A DNA stretch of 21,101 nt from a bacterium (GTDB taxonomy: Bacteria; Hydrothermota; UBA3073; JACQXS01; JAUWAR01): positions 1-21,101 of the forward strand of contig JAUWAR010000005.1 in NCBI GenBank assembly GCA_030601965.1, in the 5' to 3' direction. Shown here in pieces: positions 6,688 to 13,780 of the stretch. Every line of letters starts with the position of its first letter. Within the stretch, counting starts at the first letter, position 1. The position numbers and the translations under genes were made by a program. The notes beneath the pieces were generated by a model. The model worked only from the letters and a program-made list of their open reading frames with translations, searched no databases and was not told the DNA's origin.

Positions 6688-8226
6688 ATGATTGCTAAAG
6701 TCAATTCATCTGCTGTTTTGGGTATTAATGCCTATCTTGTTGAAGTAGAGGTTGACCTTTCAAGGGGGATGCCTTCTTATTCTACTGTAGGTCTGCCAGA
6801 TAGTGCAGTGAAAGAATCCAAGAACAGGGTTGAGAGTGCAATCAAAAATAGTGGTTTAATTTTTCCCTTAAAAAGAATCACCGTTAATCTTGCTCCTGCT
6901 GATATAAAAAAAGAGGGCTCCAGTTTTGACCTCCCTGTTGCTATCGGAGTTTTATCTGCTGCAGGCATAGTAAGTGGAGATAGACTTCAGGATACCATTA
7001 TATTAGGTGAACTTTCTCTTGACGGGTCATTGAGAGAGATAAGAGGAACGCTTCCTATGAGCCTTGCTGTTAAAGAGATGAATTTTAAGAATATCCTGGT
7101 GCCAGAGGCTAATCAAAAAGAAGCTGCAATTGTGCAGGATATAAATGTTCGTCCTGCCAATAATCTGCGCCAGGTGGTTGATTTCTTAAATGGAGATATA
7201 GAGATTGAACCTTATAAGGTAGATATAGATAGTTTATTCAAGGAGTTTGCAAAATATCCAGTGGATTTTTCTGAGGTAAAGGGACAGGAATCTGCCAAGC
7301 GTGCAATGGAAGTTGCAGCGGCTGGTGGACATAACATTATCACAATAGGGCCTCCGGGTGCAGGAAAAACAATGCTTGCAAGACGTATCCCAACAATCCT
7401 TCCAGAACTTACCCTTGAGGAATCACTTGAGACAACAAAAATACATTCTGTAGCAGGATTTCTTACTCACGGTAAAGCCCTTGTCGCTACAAGACCATTC
7501 AGGTCCCCGCACCATACGATTTCAGATGTGGCACTTATTGGTGGTGGAGCCCATCCAAGACCAGGTGAGGTATCCCTTGCACATAATGGTGTTCTATTTT
7601 TAGATGAACTCCCTGAATTTAATAAAAATGTATTAGAAGTCCTGCGTCAACCTATAGAGGATGAAGAAGTTACCATATCAAGGGCTCTTATGGCACTAAC
7701 TTTCCCCGCAAGATTTATGCTTGTGTCGGCAATGAATCCCTGTCCCTGTGGCTATTTTGGAGACCCAAACCATCATTGCACTTGCACACCCGGAATGATT
7801 CAGAGGTATGTATCAAAGATATCAGGTCCTCTTCTTGATAGAATAGATATACACATAGAGGTTCCTACTCTCTCTTATCAAGAACTCTCAGAAAAATCAC
7901 CTGGCGAGTCATCAGAAGTAATAAGAGAACGGGTAAATAAGGCAAGAAAGAGACAACTTGAGAGATACAAAGATAAAAAGGGTATGTTTTGCAATGCACA
8001 ACTTGGTTCTAAGGATATAAGAAAATACTGTATTATTGATGAATCTTCAGAACAACTCCTTCAGATGGCGATACAAAAATTTGGGTTCTCTGCAAGGGCT
8101 TATGATAGAATACTCAAAGTCTCAAGAACAATTGCAGATTTAGAGAGTTCTGGAGACATAAAACCAGAACACATCTCTGAAGCAATCCAATATAGGACAT
8201 TGGACAGGAAGTATTGGATGACTTAG
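6688..8226 (+). CDS. comM: ComM/YifB-type AAA+ ATPase (Mg chelatase-like)
   Basis: A 512-aa AAA+ motor of the YifB/ComM family. ComM is known as a branch-migration helicase that extends recombination during natural transformation; in species that are not competent its role is less clear. The N-terminal S5-fold/Lon-like domain (MIAKVNSSAVLGI, STVGLPDSAVKESKNRV) occupies about residues 1-165. It is followed by Walker A GPPGAGKT (221-228), Walker B GVLFLDELPE (301-310), the cysteine-rich NPCPCGYFGDP segment and a C-terminal helical domain with FSARAYDRILKVSRTIADL. All expected parts are present at normal length. It lies 67 bp after yraN, its frequent neighbour. Confidence 0.94.
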   Translation: MIAKVNSSAVLGINAYLVEVEVDLSRGMPSYSTVGLPDSAVKESKNRVESAIKNSGLIFPLKRITVNLAPADIKKEGSSFDLPVAIGVLSAAGIVSGDRLQDTIILGELSLDGSLREIRGTLPMSLAVKEMNFKNILVPEANQKEAAIVQDINVRPANNLRQVVDFLNGDIEIEPYKVDIDSLFKEFAKYPVDFSEVKGQESAKRAMEVAAAGGHNIITIGPPGAGKTMLARRIPTILPELTLEESLETTKIHSVAGFLTHGKALVATRPFRSPHHTISDVALIGGGAHPRPGEVSLAHNGVLFLDELPEFNKNVLEVLRQPIEDEEVTISRALMALTFPARFMLVSAMNPCPCGYFGDPNHHCTCTPGMIQRYVSKISGPLLDRIDIHIEVPTLSYQELSEKSPGESSEVIRERVNKARKRQLERYKDKKGMFCNAQLGSKDIRKYCIIDESSEQLLQMAIQKFGFSARAYDRILKVSRTIADLESSGDIKPEHISEAIQYRTLDRKYWMT

Positions 8227-8231
8227 AGGAA

Positions 8232-8259
8232 AGTTCAAATTTCAAAATCTAAATGCAAG
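8232..8259. repeat. Heptamer array (4 units)
   Basis: Four consecutive 7-bp units in step: agttcaa, atttcaa, aatctaa, atgcaag, starting just after the comM stop. The same A/T-rich heptamer style recurs at 15774, 18332, 19150, 19784 and 19908. Confidence 0.6.
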
Positions 8260-8279
8260 TAATTTTTTTATGAAAAAAC

Positions 8280-8308
8280 TTGACAAGTTTATTTAAGAAA
8301 ATTAAAGT
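8280..8308 (+). promoter_or_regulatory. Predicted sigma-70 promoter of the outer-membrane protein gene
   Basis: Consensus -35 ttgaca (8280-8285), a 17-bp spacer and a -10-like taaagt (8303-8308, 4 of 6 matches). This predicts transcription starting near 8315 and a leader of about 150 nt before the gene at 8467. The -35 is strong, the -10 moderate. Confidence 0.5.
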
Positions 8309-8342
8309 GCATAAAATCATTAAAATGAAGGAGGTGATGTCT

Positions 8343-8414
8343 ATGGGACAAAGCAAGGCGAGGGTTCGCTTTGCAGGAATAAGTCTATTTTTTAGAAAAT
8401 TGTGTAAAAATTGA
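8343..8414 (+). CDS. Possible 23-codon leader ORF
   Basis: A short frame beginning MGQSKARVRF and ending RKLCKN. It sits behind one of the best ribosome-binding sites in the window (aaggagg, 8328-8334, 8 bp before the ATG). Another in-frame ATG at 8337 is too close to that site. The coding sequence contains a 9-bp stem with one G-U pair (gcaaggcga 8353-8361, tcgctttgc 8366-8374). The product is basic with a short hydrophobic run. It may be a leader peptide, a real small protein, or simply a ribosome-docking site in a regulatory RNA. I do not recognise it. Confidence 0.4.
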   Translation: MGQSKARVRFAGISLFFRKLCKN

Positions 8415-8450
8415 GGTATAGGTTTCAGACTATACTGAAATTTAATACCT
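8414..8450 (+). promoter_or_regulatory. Structured leader just before the outer-membrane protein gene
   Basis: Nested stem: outer arms aggtat (8414-8419) and atacct (8445-8450) enclose a hairpin tttcag-actata-ctgaaa (8423-8440). It ends 6 bp before the ribosome-binding site (aaggagg) of the next gene, so folding could affect translation. It matches no riboswitch that I recognise. Confidence 0.45.
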
Positions 8451-8466
8451 GAAAAAGGAGGAATAG

Positions 8467-10179
8467 ATGAGAAAATTATGGATAGCATTGTTAGCGGTTT
8501 CTTTTGCCGTTTCAGGATTTGCACAGGTGGGTGTCTGGATGCCTCAATCTTTTAGACTTCAAGGGACATCTATCATTGAGGATGACTTTGATAATGCAAT
8601 TGACCCGATAGATATAGGACTTGTTGAGGGAAGCAGACTCTATACAAACCTGAGTAACCTGCTTAATTATAACGAGCAGATGTTGGCAAATGTCTCGCAA
8701 GACCAGTATCTTTTGGGTTATTCGGGTTCACTGTTACCTATGATGCCTGCACTTAAGACAACGATTCTTATTGAATCGAAAAAGGATGGGATTGCCAATT
8801 TCGTATCTATCACCAACCCTCCTATGTCAGGCTTGGGTTTTGTTTCTGGTGATTATACAGAGTGGGGAGCAAATCACAAAGACTATGAATACTGGTCCCA
8901 GAGCAAGAAGGATGAAACTACAATGAGCGATAATGTCTTTCTCTTCAACAATCTGTATGACCTTGAAACCATGAAGCTCGGGGCAAGAATTAGCTATCTT
9001 TCTGGAAAGAATACATGGACAACCGACTTCTTTGGCGGGGCACCTACTTTCGAGAAGTATTACAAAGAATATACTGATGATGTTGGGAAGACAACTGATA
9101 CAACAGCCGAAAAAGGAGAGTATTCCACAAAGAAAAACTACAGTGATTTAGGCCTCTTATTTTCTGGTGCAATGGATATGGCTGGAATGGAACTCAGGGG
9201 TAACCTCAATTTCACGATGCACTCAGAAAATACAAAACCAGATGACCACTATAGTTGGTATGACGATGATTCTCCAAACACTGATACAGTCATAAATATT
9301 GGAGATAAGACCGAAACAGTTACAGGAAACCGGAAGGAAAGTGATATGGGAATTGGGCTCTCTGGAAGAGCGAGAAAGTATATAGAAGGTGGTTATCTTG
9401 AGGCTGGTGCTGGCTTCGGAATGACCTTTTCCGGCAAGATTGATGCTAACATACGAGACAAGTGGGATAAATATTATGCATTCAAACCAGCTGGTGGATG
9501 GAAAATGGAACGGACCTATGATGAGTATTACGATTACATCTCTTCTGGGGACTACTCAGACCTCGGTTTTGGAATGGGTGCAAAGGGAATATTGCCACTT
9601 GGCGAGGAACTTCTTCTGGGAATTGGTATGAATTTTGGATATAGTAGTTACAAAGAGACAGTAGAGGGTGCACCTGTTGATTACTATAAATATGTCGTAG
9701 ATAATGGTGACACTATCGCCGGCAATGAGGATTCTCTTTACACAAAAACAGTTACCAGTAAAGAAGAAATAGAGACAAAGATTACCGCTACTTCCTGGAA
9801 TTTCCCTGTTGGATTTGAGTATAAGTTTGGTAAGAAAAAGGATTTCAGATTTAGACTTGGTGCTCTCGCAACATTTACAGATATAACCGAGAAGGTTACC
9901 AGCACAAACACAAAACCCGAAGAGACAGTAGTACACGCTGAATATGAAGGTGACAAGACAGATTTAGATACTACGTACACAGAGGATGCATATTATGGCA
10001 CCAAAGTAGAGGAGACCTCAACATACGACCAGATAACGACCTATACCTATGGACTTGGATGGTATCCAACCGAGAACCTCCAGATTGACCTGCTTGGTTT
10101 TCTTGACCCAGCGGGTGACATCTGGACTCCCGCATTCTACAGGAATCTAAGACTCTCTGTAACTCTGAAGTTCTTCTAA
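8467..10179 (+). CDS. Putative outer-membrane beta-barrel protein
   Basis: A 570-aa exported protein. A Sec signal peptide is clear (MRKLWIALLAVSFAVSGFA, cut before Q20). The rest is rich in Tyr, Gly, Asp and Thr, with alternating strands such as LGARISYLSG, GAGFGMTFSG and LLGIGMNFGYSSY. The chain ends LRLSVTLKFF: a terminal aromatic after alternating residues is the beta-signal recognised by BamA. Acidic loops (for example DDHYSWYDDDSPNTD) may bind cations or face outside. It has a strong ribosome-binding site, its own promoter and a terminator, so it is a single-gene unit and probably abundant. I do not recognise a specific family, so substrate or function is unknown; a porin-like or uncharacterised barrel is the best description. 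Confidence 0.8.
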   Translation: MRKLWIALLAVSFAVSGFAQVGVWMPQSFRLQGTSIIEDDFDNAIDPIDIGLVEGSRLYTNLSNLLNYNEQMLANVSQDQYLLGYSGSLLPMMPALKTTILIESKKDGIANFVSITNPPMSGLGFVSGDYTEWGANHKDYEYWSQSKKDETTMSDNVFLFNNLYDLETMKLGARISYLSGKNTWTTDFFGGAPTFEKYYKEYTDDVGKTTDTTAEKGEYSTKKNYSDLGLLFSGAMDMAGMELRGNLNFTMHSENTKPDDHYSWYDDDSPNTDTVINIGDKTETVTGNRKESDMGIGLSGRARKYIEGGYLEAGAGFGMTFSGKIDANIRDKWDKYYAFKPAGGWKMERTYDEYYDYISSGDYSDLGFGMGAKGILPLGEELLLGIGMNFGYSSYKETVEGAPVDYYKYVVDNGDTIAGNEDSLYTKTVTSKEEIETKITATSWNFPVGFEYKFGKKKDFRFRLGALATFTDITEKVTSTNTKPEETVVHAEYEGDKTDLDTTYTEDAYYGTKVEETSTYDQITTYTYGLGWYPTENLQIDLLGFLDPAGDIWTPAFYRNLRLSVTLKFF

Positions 10180-10192
10180 TACGATTTTTACT

Positions 10193-10236
10193 ATAAAGCC
10201 CGGTAGAAAGCAACTTTATCTGCCGGGCTTTATTTT
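10193..10236 (+). terminator. Rho-independent terminator
   Basis: Perfect 11-bp stem ataaagcccgg (10193-10203) and ccgggctttat (10223-10233) with a 19-base loop, followed by tttt. It lies 14 bp after the stop of the barrel-protein gene. The lpxA start codon follows only 3 bp after the T tract. Confidence 0.85.
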
Positions 10237-10239
10237 GAT

Positions 10240-11004
10240 ATGGGTATTCATAAAACTGCTATTGTTGATGAAGATGCTATTCTTGGTAAAGATATAAAAA
10301 TTGGTCCCTATTCTATTATTGAGAAAGTTAAAATTGATGCTCAAACAGAAATTGGACCTTTTTGCCATATAAAAGAAAGAACAGAAATTGGCAAGAATTG
10401 TGAAATATTTGAGGGTGTGTCTATTGGAAATCCACCCCAGGATATAAGTTACAAAGGTAAAAAGACCAAGGTTGTGATTGGAGATAATAATATTATAAGA
10501 GAGTTTGTTACTATTCATCGTTCAACTGAGGGGGACAAGACCTTAATAGGTAATAATAATTATTTAATGGCTTATGTCCATATTGCTCATGACTGTAAAA
10601 TTGGCAATAATGTAATAATTGCAAATGCTACACAACTTTCAGGATTTGTAGAGATAGAAGATTTTGCATTTGTTTCAGGACTCTGCCCTATTCATCAATT
10701 TGTCAGGATTGGTGGCTATTGTATGATAGCAGGTGGGTATCGGGTCCCAAAAGATGTTGTGCCATATTCTCTTGTATCAGGAGACCCCTTAAGAGTCTGT
10801 GGAGTTAATAAAATTGGTATTAAAAGACAGGGTTTTCCCGGTGAAGTGATAGGTATTTTAGAGAAAGCGTTTAAGTTTCTCTTCTTTTCAGACCTTAATA
10901 CTTCTCAAGCGATAACAAAGGTAAAAGAAACCCTTCCACAAATAAAAGAGATAAAACACTTGACAGAATTTATAGAAAACTCTAAAAGAGGGATAGTAAA
11001 ATGA
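10240..11004 (+). CDS. lpxA: Acyl-ACP--UDP-(amino)sugar O-acyltransferase LpxA
   Basis: First acyltransferase of lipid A synthesis, transferring a 3-hydroxyacyl chain from ACP to UDP-GlcNAc (or its 3-amino analogue) in the cytoplasm. The 254-aa chain starts MGIHKTAIVDEDA. It shows left-handed beta-helix hexapeptide repeats (IGKNCEIFEGVSIG), NPPQDISYKG, REFVTIHRST and the active-site segment YVHIAHDC; H117 matches catalytic H125 of E. coli. The C-terminal helical domain follows. Length is normal. There is no ribosome-binding site and the ATG sits directly after a terminator, so its mRNA start is unclear. Its last 4 bp overlap the next gene (ATGA), tying it to the dehydrogenase and raising the question of an amide-linked lipid A. 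Confidence 0.95.
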   Translation: MGIHKTAIVDEDAILGKDIKIGPYSIIEKVKIDAQTEIGPFCHIKERTEIGKNCEIFEGVSIGNPPQDISYKGKKTKVVIGDNNIIREFVTIHRSTEGDKTLIGNNNYLMAYVHIAHDCKIGNNVIIANATQLSGFVEIEDFAFVSGLCPIHQFVRIGGYCMIAGGYRVPKDVVPYSLVSGDPLRVCGVNKIGIKRQGFPGEVIGILEKAFKFLFFSDLNTSQAITKVKETLPQIKEIKHLTEFIENSKRGIVK

Positions 11005-11909
11005 AAGCGGGTGTCATAGGAGTTGGAAGACTTGGGAAGCATCATGCGAGGATTTATAGTGGATTACACAGTGTAGAACTTGTTGGAGTTAGTGATATAA
11101 AAGAAGAGAGGGGAGAGAGAATTGCAAAAATTTATGGGACCGAATATTTCAGAGATACAAATGATCTTCTGAAAAAAGTGGATATGGTAAGTATAGTTAC
11201 CCCCACAACTACTCATTGTGAGATAGCGAGAGAGGCAATTAAAATGGGTGTCCATACCCTTGTGGAAAAACCAATGACATCTAATATAGAGGAAGCAAAT
11301 GAGATTATAAAGATTGCCGCCCAAAATAATATTCTGTTACAAATCGGACATATAGAGAGGTTCAACCCTGCTATTGTTGCAATAGAACCTTTTATAAAGG
11401 ATGTATTGTTTATTGATTCTATCCGCAATTCCCCGTTTGAACCAAGAGCAAGCGATGTTTCTGTAGTAATTGACCTTATGGTTCATGATATTGATATAGC
11501 ACTCAAGTTTGTCAGAAGCAAGATTAAATCTATATCTGCGAGCGGCAACTCGTTGGTTTCAGGAAAAACTGATATTGCCTCAGCAAGAATCGTGTTCAAA
11601 AATGGTGTGGTAGCAAATTTCTTTTGCTCCAGAGTCTCCCCAAATAAGGCAAGAACTACCAAAATCTTTCAGAGGAACTCCTTAATAACTATAGATTATC
11701 TATCTCATACTTCTGAGATTTTCTCCAAAGATGGAGATGGTTTTACCAGAAAAGAGGATGTAGAGATTGTACCCAGGGAACCACTCTGGGCTGAACTTGA
11801 GTCATTTGTAAGAAGTGTAAAAAATGGAGATAACCCTTCTGTTACGGGGCAGGAGGGACTTTCTGCCCTTCACATCGCCTGCCAGATAGAATCCCAGATA
11901 CATAAGTGA
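11001..11909 (+). CDS. Gfo/Idh/MocA dehydrogenase, possibly UDP-GlcNAc 3-dehydrogenase (GnnA-like)
   Basis: NAD(P)-dependent oxidoreductase, 302 aa. The Rossmann motif GVGRLG (7-12), the nicotinamide-side EKP (89-91), GHIERFNPA and the catalytic-region DLMVHDIDIAL (158-168, with D163 or H162 as the likely acid/base) are typical of the family. It overlaps lpxA by 4 bp, so the two are translationally coupled. Established work shows GnnA, of this family, oxidises UDP-GlcNAc at C3 for amide-linked lipid A in bacteria such as Acidithiobacillus and Leptospira, with genes next to lpxA. The partner transaminase GnnB is not here, so GnnA is an inference from context; another sugar dehydrogenase is possible. 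The 3' end overlaps the opposite-strand glycosyltransferase by 68 bp. Confidence 0.85.
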   Translation: MKAGVIGVGRLGKHHARIYSGLHSVELVGVSDIKEERGERIAKIYGTEYFRDTNDLLKKVDMVSIVTPTTTHCEIAREAIKMGVHTLVEKPMTSNIEEANEIIKIAAQNNILLQIGHIERFNPAIVAIEPFIKDVLFIDSIRNSPFEPRASDVSVVIDLMVHDIDIALKFVRSKIKSISASGNSLVSGKTDIASARIVFKNGVVANFFCSRVSPNKARTTKIFQRNSLITIDYLSHTSEIFSKDGDGFTRKEDVEIVPREPLWAELESFVRSVKNGDNPSVTGQEGLSALHIACQIESQIHK

Positions 11910-12708
11910 AGAGAATTCTATAAAACGCCCCTGTGAGTAGCAAGAATCCATAAAGATAAATAACTACCTTGTTTTTGAAATGGTCTTTTAAATATCTATA
12001 CATACTCCAATGCTCATTAAGTATGGCTTTTTTCCTTATCTTATTAGTTGACCCTCCTACTTTATGAATTATCTTTGCATCTTCAAGAAAAAAGATTTTA
12101 TAACCTGCCTTTTTTATTCTATAACAAAAATCAACATCATTCATAAATAAAGGATAATTCTCATTAAATCCACCTATTTTATCTATAATTTCTCTTCTTG
12201 TAAGAAGGCAGGAACCCATAGGTTGGTCCACTTCTCTTGTAGATTTGTGGTCAAAATATCTCATCTTCCACTTTCTCTGTCGGATTAAATTCCCAAAGTT
12301 TGGAAACTCACGACAGGAAGGAATAATTCTTCCATTATTATTTAAGTGCTGTGGTCCCATTGCTCCAATAGATTTATCCTTTTCCATAAATTGAACCATC
12401 TTCTCAAGGGCATTATCAAGAATTACAGTATCAGGATTTAAAAAAAGAAGATACTCATTGTTAGATTCTTTTATTCCTTGATTATTTGCACAGGAAAGAC
12501 CTTTATTGCAATCATTCTCAATAAGATTGACAGCAGGTTCACCTGGTAATGGGAATTTTCTAATAATCTCCTTTGTATTATCAGTAGAGTTATTATCAAT
12601 GATAATAATCTCGCAATTGGCTGGGCAGGTCCACCTGGTAAGCGAATAAAGGCATTTTTCTATATCCTCTGCGCTATTCCAGGTGCAAATTATTATGGAC
12701 AAATTCAT
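11842..12708 (-). CDS. Family 2 glycosyltransferase
   Basis: A GT-A fold glycosyltransferase of about 288 aa, probably adding a sugar to a lipid-linked surface glycan. It starts MNLSIIICTWNSAEDI, followed by IIIIDNNSTDNT, the metal-site-like NPDT (91-94) and a GGFNENYPLFMNDVDFCYRIKKAGYKI acceptor-side block typical of rhamnosyltransferase-like GT2 enzymes. A hydrophobic stretch near the C-terminus (YLYGFLLLTGAFYRILF) suggests membrane attachment. The ATG at 12708 is preferred; an upstream extension of 38 residues has no family match. A predicted promoter puts the transcript start at about this ATG. The C-terminal 22 residues lie in the convergent overlap with the preceding gene. Sugar donor and acceptor cannot be told. 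Confidence 0.88.
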   Translation of the reverse strand: MNLSIIICTWNSAEDIEKCLYSLTRWTCPANCEIIIIDNNSTDNTKEIIRKFPLPGEPAVNLIENDCNKGLSCANNQGIKESNNEYLLFLNPDTVILDNALEKMVQFMEKDKSIGAMGPQHLNNNGRIIPSCREFPNFGNLIRQRKWKMRYFDHKSTREVDQPMGSCLLTRREIIDKIGGFNENYPLFMNDVDFCYRIKKAGYKIFFLEDAKIIHKVGGSTNKIRKKAILNEHWSMYRYLKDHFKNKVVIYLYGFLLLTGAFYRILFTYVSGILSGRRCEGQKVPPAP

Positions 12709-12715
12709 TAACAAG

Positions 12716-12745
12716 ATAATATAAGAAATTATAAAAAAATTGCAA
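12716..12745 (-). promoter_or_regulatory. Predicted promoter of the glycosyltransferase gene
   Basis: On the minus strand: -35 ttgcaa (12745-12740), 18-bp spacer, -10 tattat (12721-12716). The predicted start is about 12709, right at the ATG (12708), implying a leaderless mRNA. The region is very AT-rich, so chance matches are possible. Confidence 0.45.
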
Positions 12746-12754
12746 GAAAAATTG

Positions 12755-12783
12755 TTGCAATATTTTTTAAAATAAAATACAAT
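12755..12783 (+). promoter_or_regulatory. Predicted promoter of the sigma/anti-sigma operon
   Basis: -35 ttgcaa (12755-12760), exactly 17 bp, -10 tacaat (12778-12783). It is divergent from the glycosyltransferase promoter. The start of transcription would be about 12789-12790, coinciding with the GTG of the sigma gene. If the operon is autoregulated, this is where an ECF-specific promoter might also be sought. Confidence 0.5.
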
Positions 12784-12788
12784 AAATT

Positions 12789-13355
12789 GTGGTCTTGAGC
12801 GTTTATAATAATGAGGTGTCAAAAGAAGATGTTCACCTTATTGAAGATTATAAAAATGGGGATAACAGTGCCTTTAATGAACTCTTTTATAGATATAAAC
12901 TCCCTGTTTTTAACTATATCAAAAGAATGGTTAAAGATAAAGAGGTCGCTGAAGATATCTTTCAGGAAGTCTTTTTCAGAGTTATCAAGGGATTACGACA
13001 TTATAAAGAAAAAGGCAAATTTTGTGCCTGGCTCTTTAAAATTGCCCATTCCTTAACAATGGATTACTTTAGAAAAAAGTCTGTCATTCTGAATCCGTTA
13101 GCTAACGGACAATTGGAAAATGGCGACCCGTCAGCTGACGGGATAGACCAGAAACTGGAAAAAGAAGAAACTATTTCTATTTTAAACAATGCAGTCGGAA
13201 AACTTCCCATAAAAGAGAGAACAATCTTTCTTTTAAGACAGCATACTGAGTTAACTTTTAAAGAGATTTCCTGTATGCTTGAGATTCCATTAAATACAGC
13301 CCTCTCATATATGCATAATAGTATAATCAAAGTTCGTAAAGCCATCAAATCATGA
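12789..13355 (+). CDS. ECF (RpoE-like) RNA polymerase sigma factor
   Basis: A two-domain extracytoplasmic-function sigma factor (188 aa). Region 2 is seen in DNSAFNELFYRYK, EVAEDIFQEVFFRV and FCAWLFKIAHSLTMDYFRKK. Region 4 is LPIKERTIFLLRQHTELTFKEI, ending in a recognition helix before HNSIIKVRKAI. The linker between them holds two palindromic modules encoding NPLANG (102-107) and DPSADG (about 113-118). The GTG at 12789 fits a leaderless transcript, while GTG 12816 (MSKEDVHLI) would fit family length equally well; neither has a ribosome-binding site. It overlaps the anti-sigma gene by 4 bp (ATGA), the usual arrangement. Target promoters are unknown. Confidence 0.92.
   Translation: MVLSVYNNEVSKEDVHLIEDYKNGDNSAFNELFYRYKLPVFNYIKRMVKDKEVAEDIFQEVFFRVIKGLRHYKEKGKFCAWLFKIAHSLTMDYFRKKSVILNPLANGQLENGDPSADGIDQKLEKEETISILNNAVGKLPIKERTIFLLRQHTELTFKEISCMLEIPLNTALSYMHNSIIKVRKAIKS
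13094..13142. repeat. Two palindromic B modules in the sigma-factor linker
   Basis: tccgttagctaacgga (13094-13109) and cccgtcagctgacggg (13127-13142) are both perfect 16-bp palindromes, 17 bp apart. They share the pattern CCGTyAGCTrACGG. Reading frame is kept and they encode PLANG and PSADG. The compensating changes in both arms of the second module show that the palindrome, not the protein sequence, is conserved. Confidence 0.88.
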
Positions 13356-13762
13356 GATGCAAGAGATTTAAAACTGCCATACTCTATTTTTATAGAGAAC
13401 TAAACAGTAAACAGGGAAAAGAGTTTGAAAAACATTTAGAGGATTGTAATTATTGTAAGGATTATATTAAAGAGTTTCAAAAGACCAACGACCTCTATGA
13501 GTATATTCCTCTTGAGAGTCCATCTCCTGATACTGTTGAAAGAATATTAGCAAAAGTTCCTGCAAAAAGGTTCTCTTTTGTATTGAAACTGCGAGTTGGT
13601 TTTGCAACACTGAGTATTATACTATTGGTTTTAGGAGGATATTTTATAATAGAGAATAGGCACAAACCAAATCTTGAATGGTATGGCATAGAGGATAGAC
13701 TCGAAGAGATTGAAGAAGATATAGAAATATTAAAGGAAGATTTTTTCGCTAATAACTATTAA
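13352..13762 (+). CDS. Zinc-finger anti-sigma factor, membrane-anchored
   Basis: A 136-aa protein with an N-terminal anti-sigma zinc finger: C3 and H28-xxx-C32-xx-C35 (HLEDCNYC) follow the ZAS/zf-HC2 pattern that clamps ECF sigma factors. A single transmembrane helix spans about residues 82-100 (VGFATLSIILLVLGGYFII). The outside part is short and acidic, with a predicted helix (EDRLEEIEEDIEILKED). It overlaps the sigma gene by 4 bp. It probably holds the sigma factor at the inner membrane until an envelope signal arrives; no protease site is recognisable. Confidence 0.87.
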   Translation: MRCKRFKTAILYFYRELNSKQGKEFEKHLEDCNYCKDYIKEFQKTNDLYEYIPLESPSPDTVERILAKVPAKRFSFVLKLRVGFATLSIILLVLGGYFIIENRHKPNLEWYGIEDRLEEIEEDIEILKEDFFANNY

Positions 13763-13780
13763 CAAAAAAAGGAGGTGTGT

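Noticed and set aside
8343..8450. Known riboswitch (for example a cyclic-di-GMP type) upstream of the barrel gene
   Set aside because: Hairpins are present but I could not match the conserved core of any class I know.
9556..9936. Minus-strand open frames within the barrel gene
   Set aside because: No ribosome-binding site or family features; low-complexity translations of the opposite strand of a clear coding region.
11842..12822. Longer glycosyltransferase start at 12822
   Set aside because: The extra 38 residues are unlike the family, overlap the divergent promoters and precede the typical MNLSIIICTWN start.
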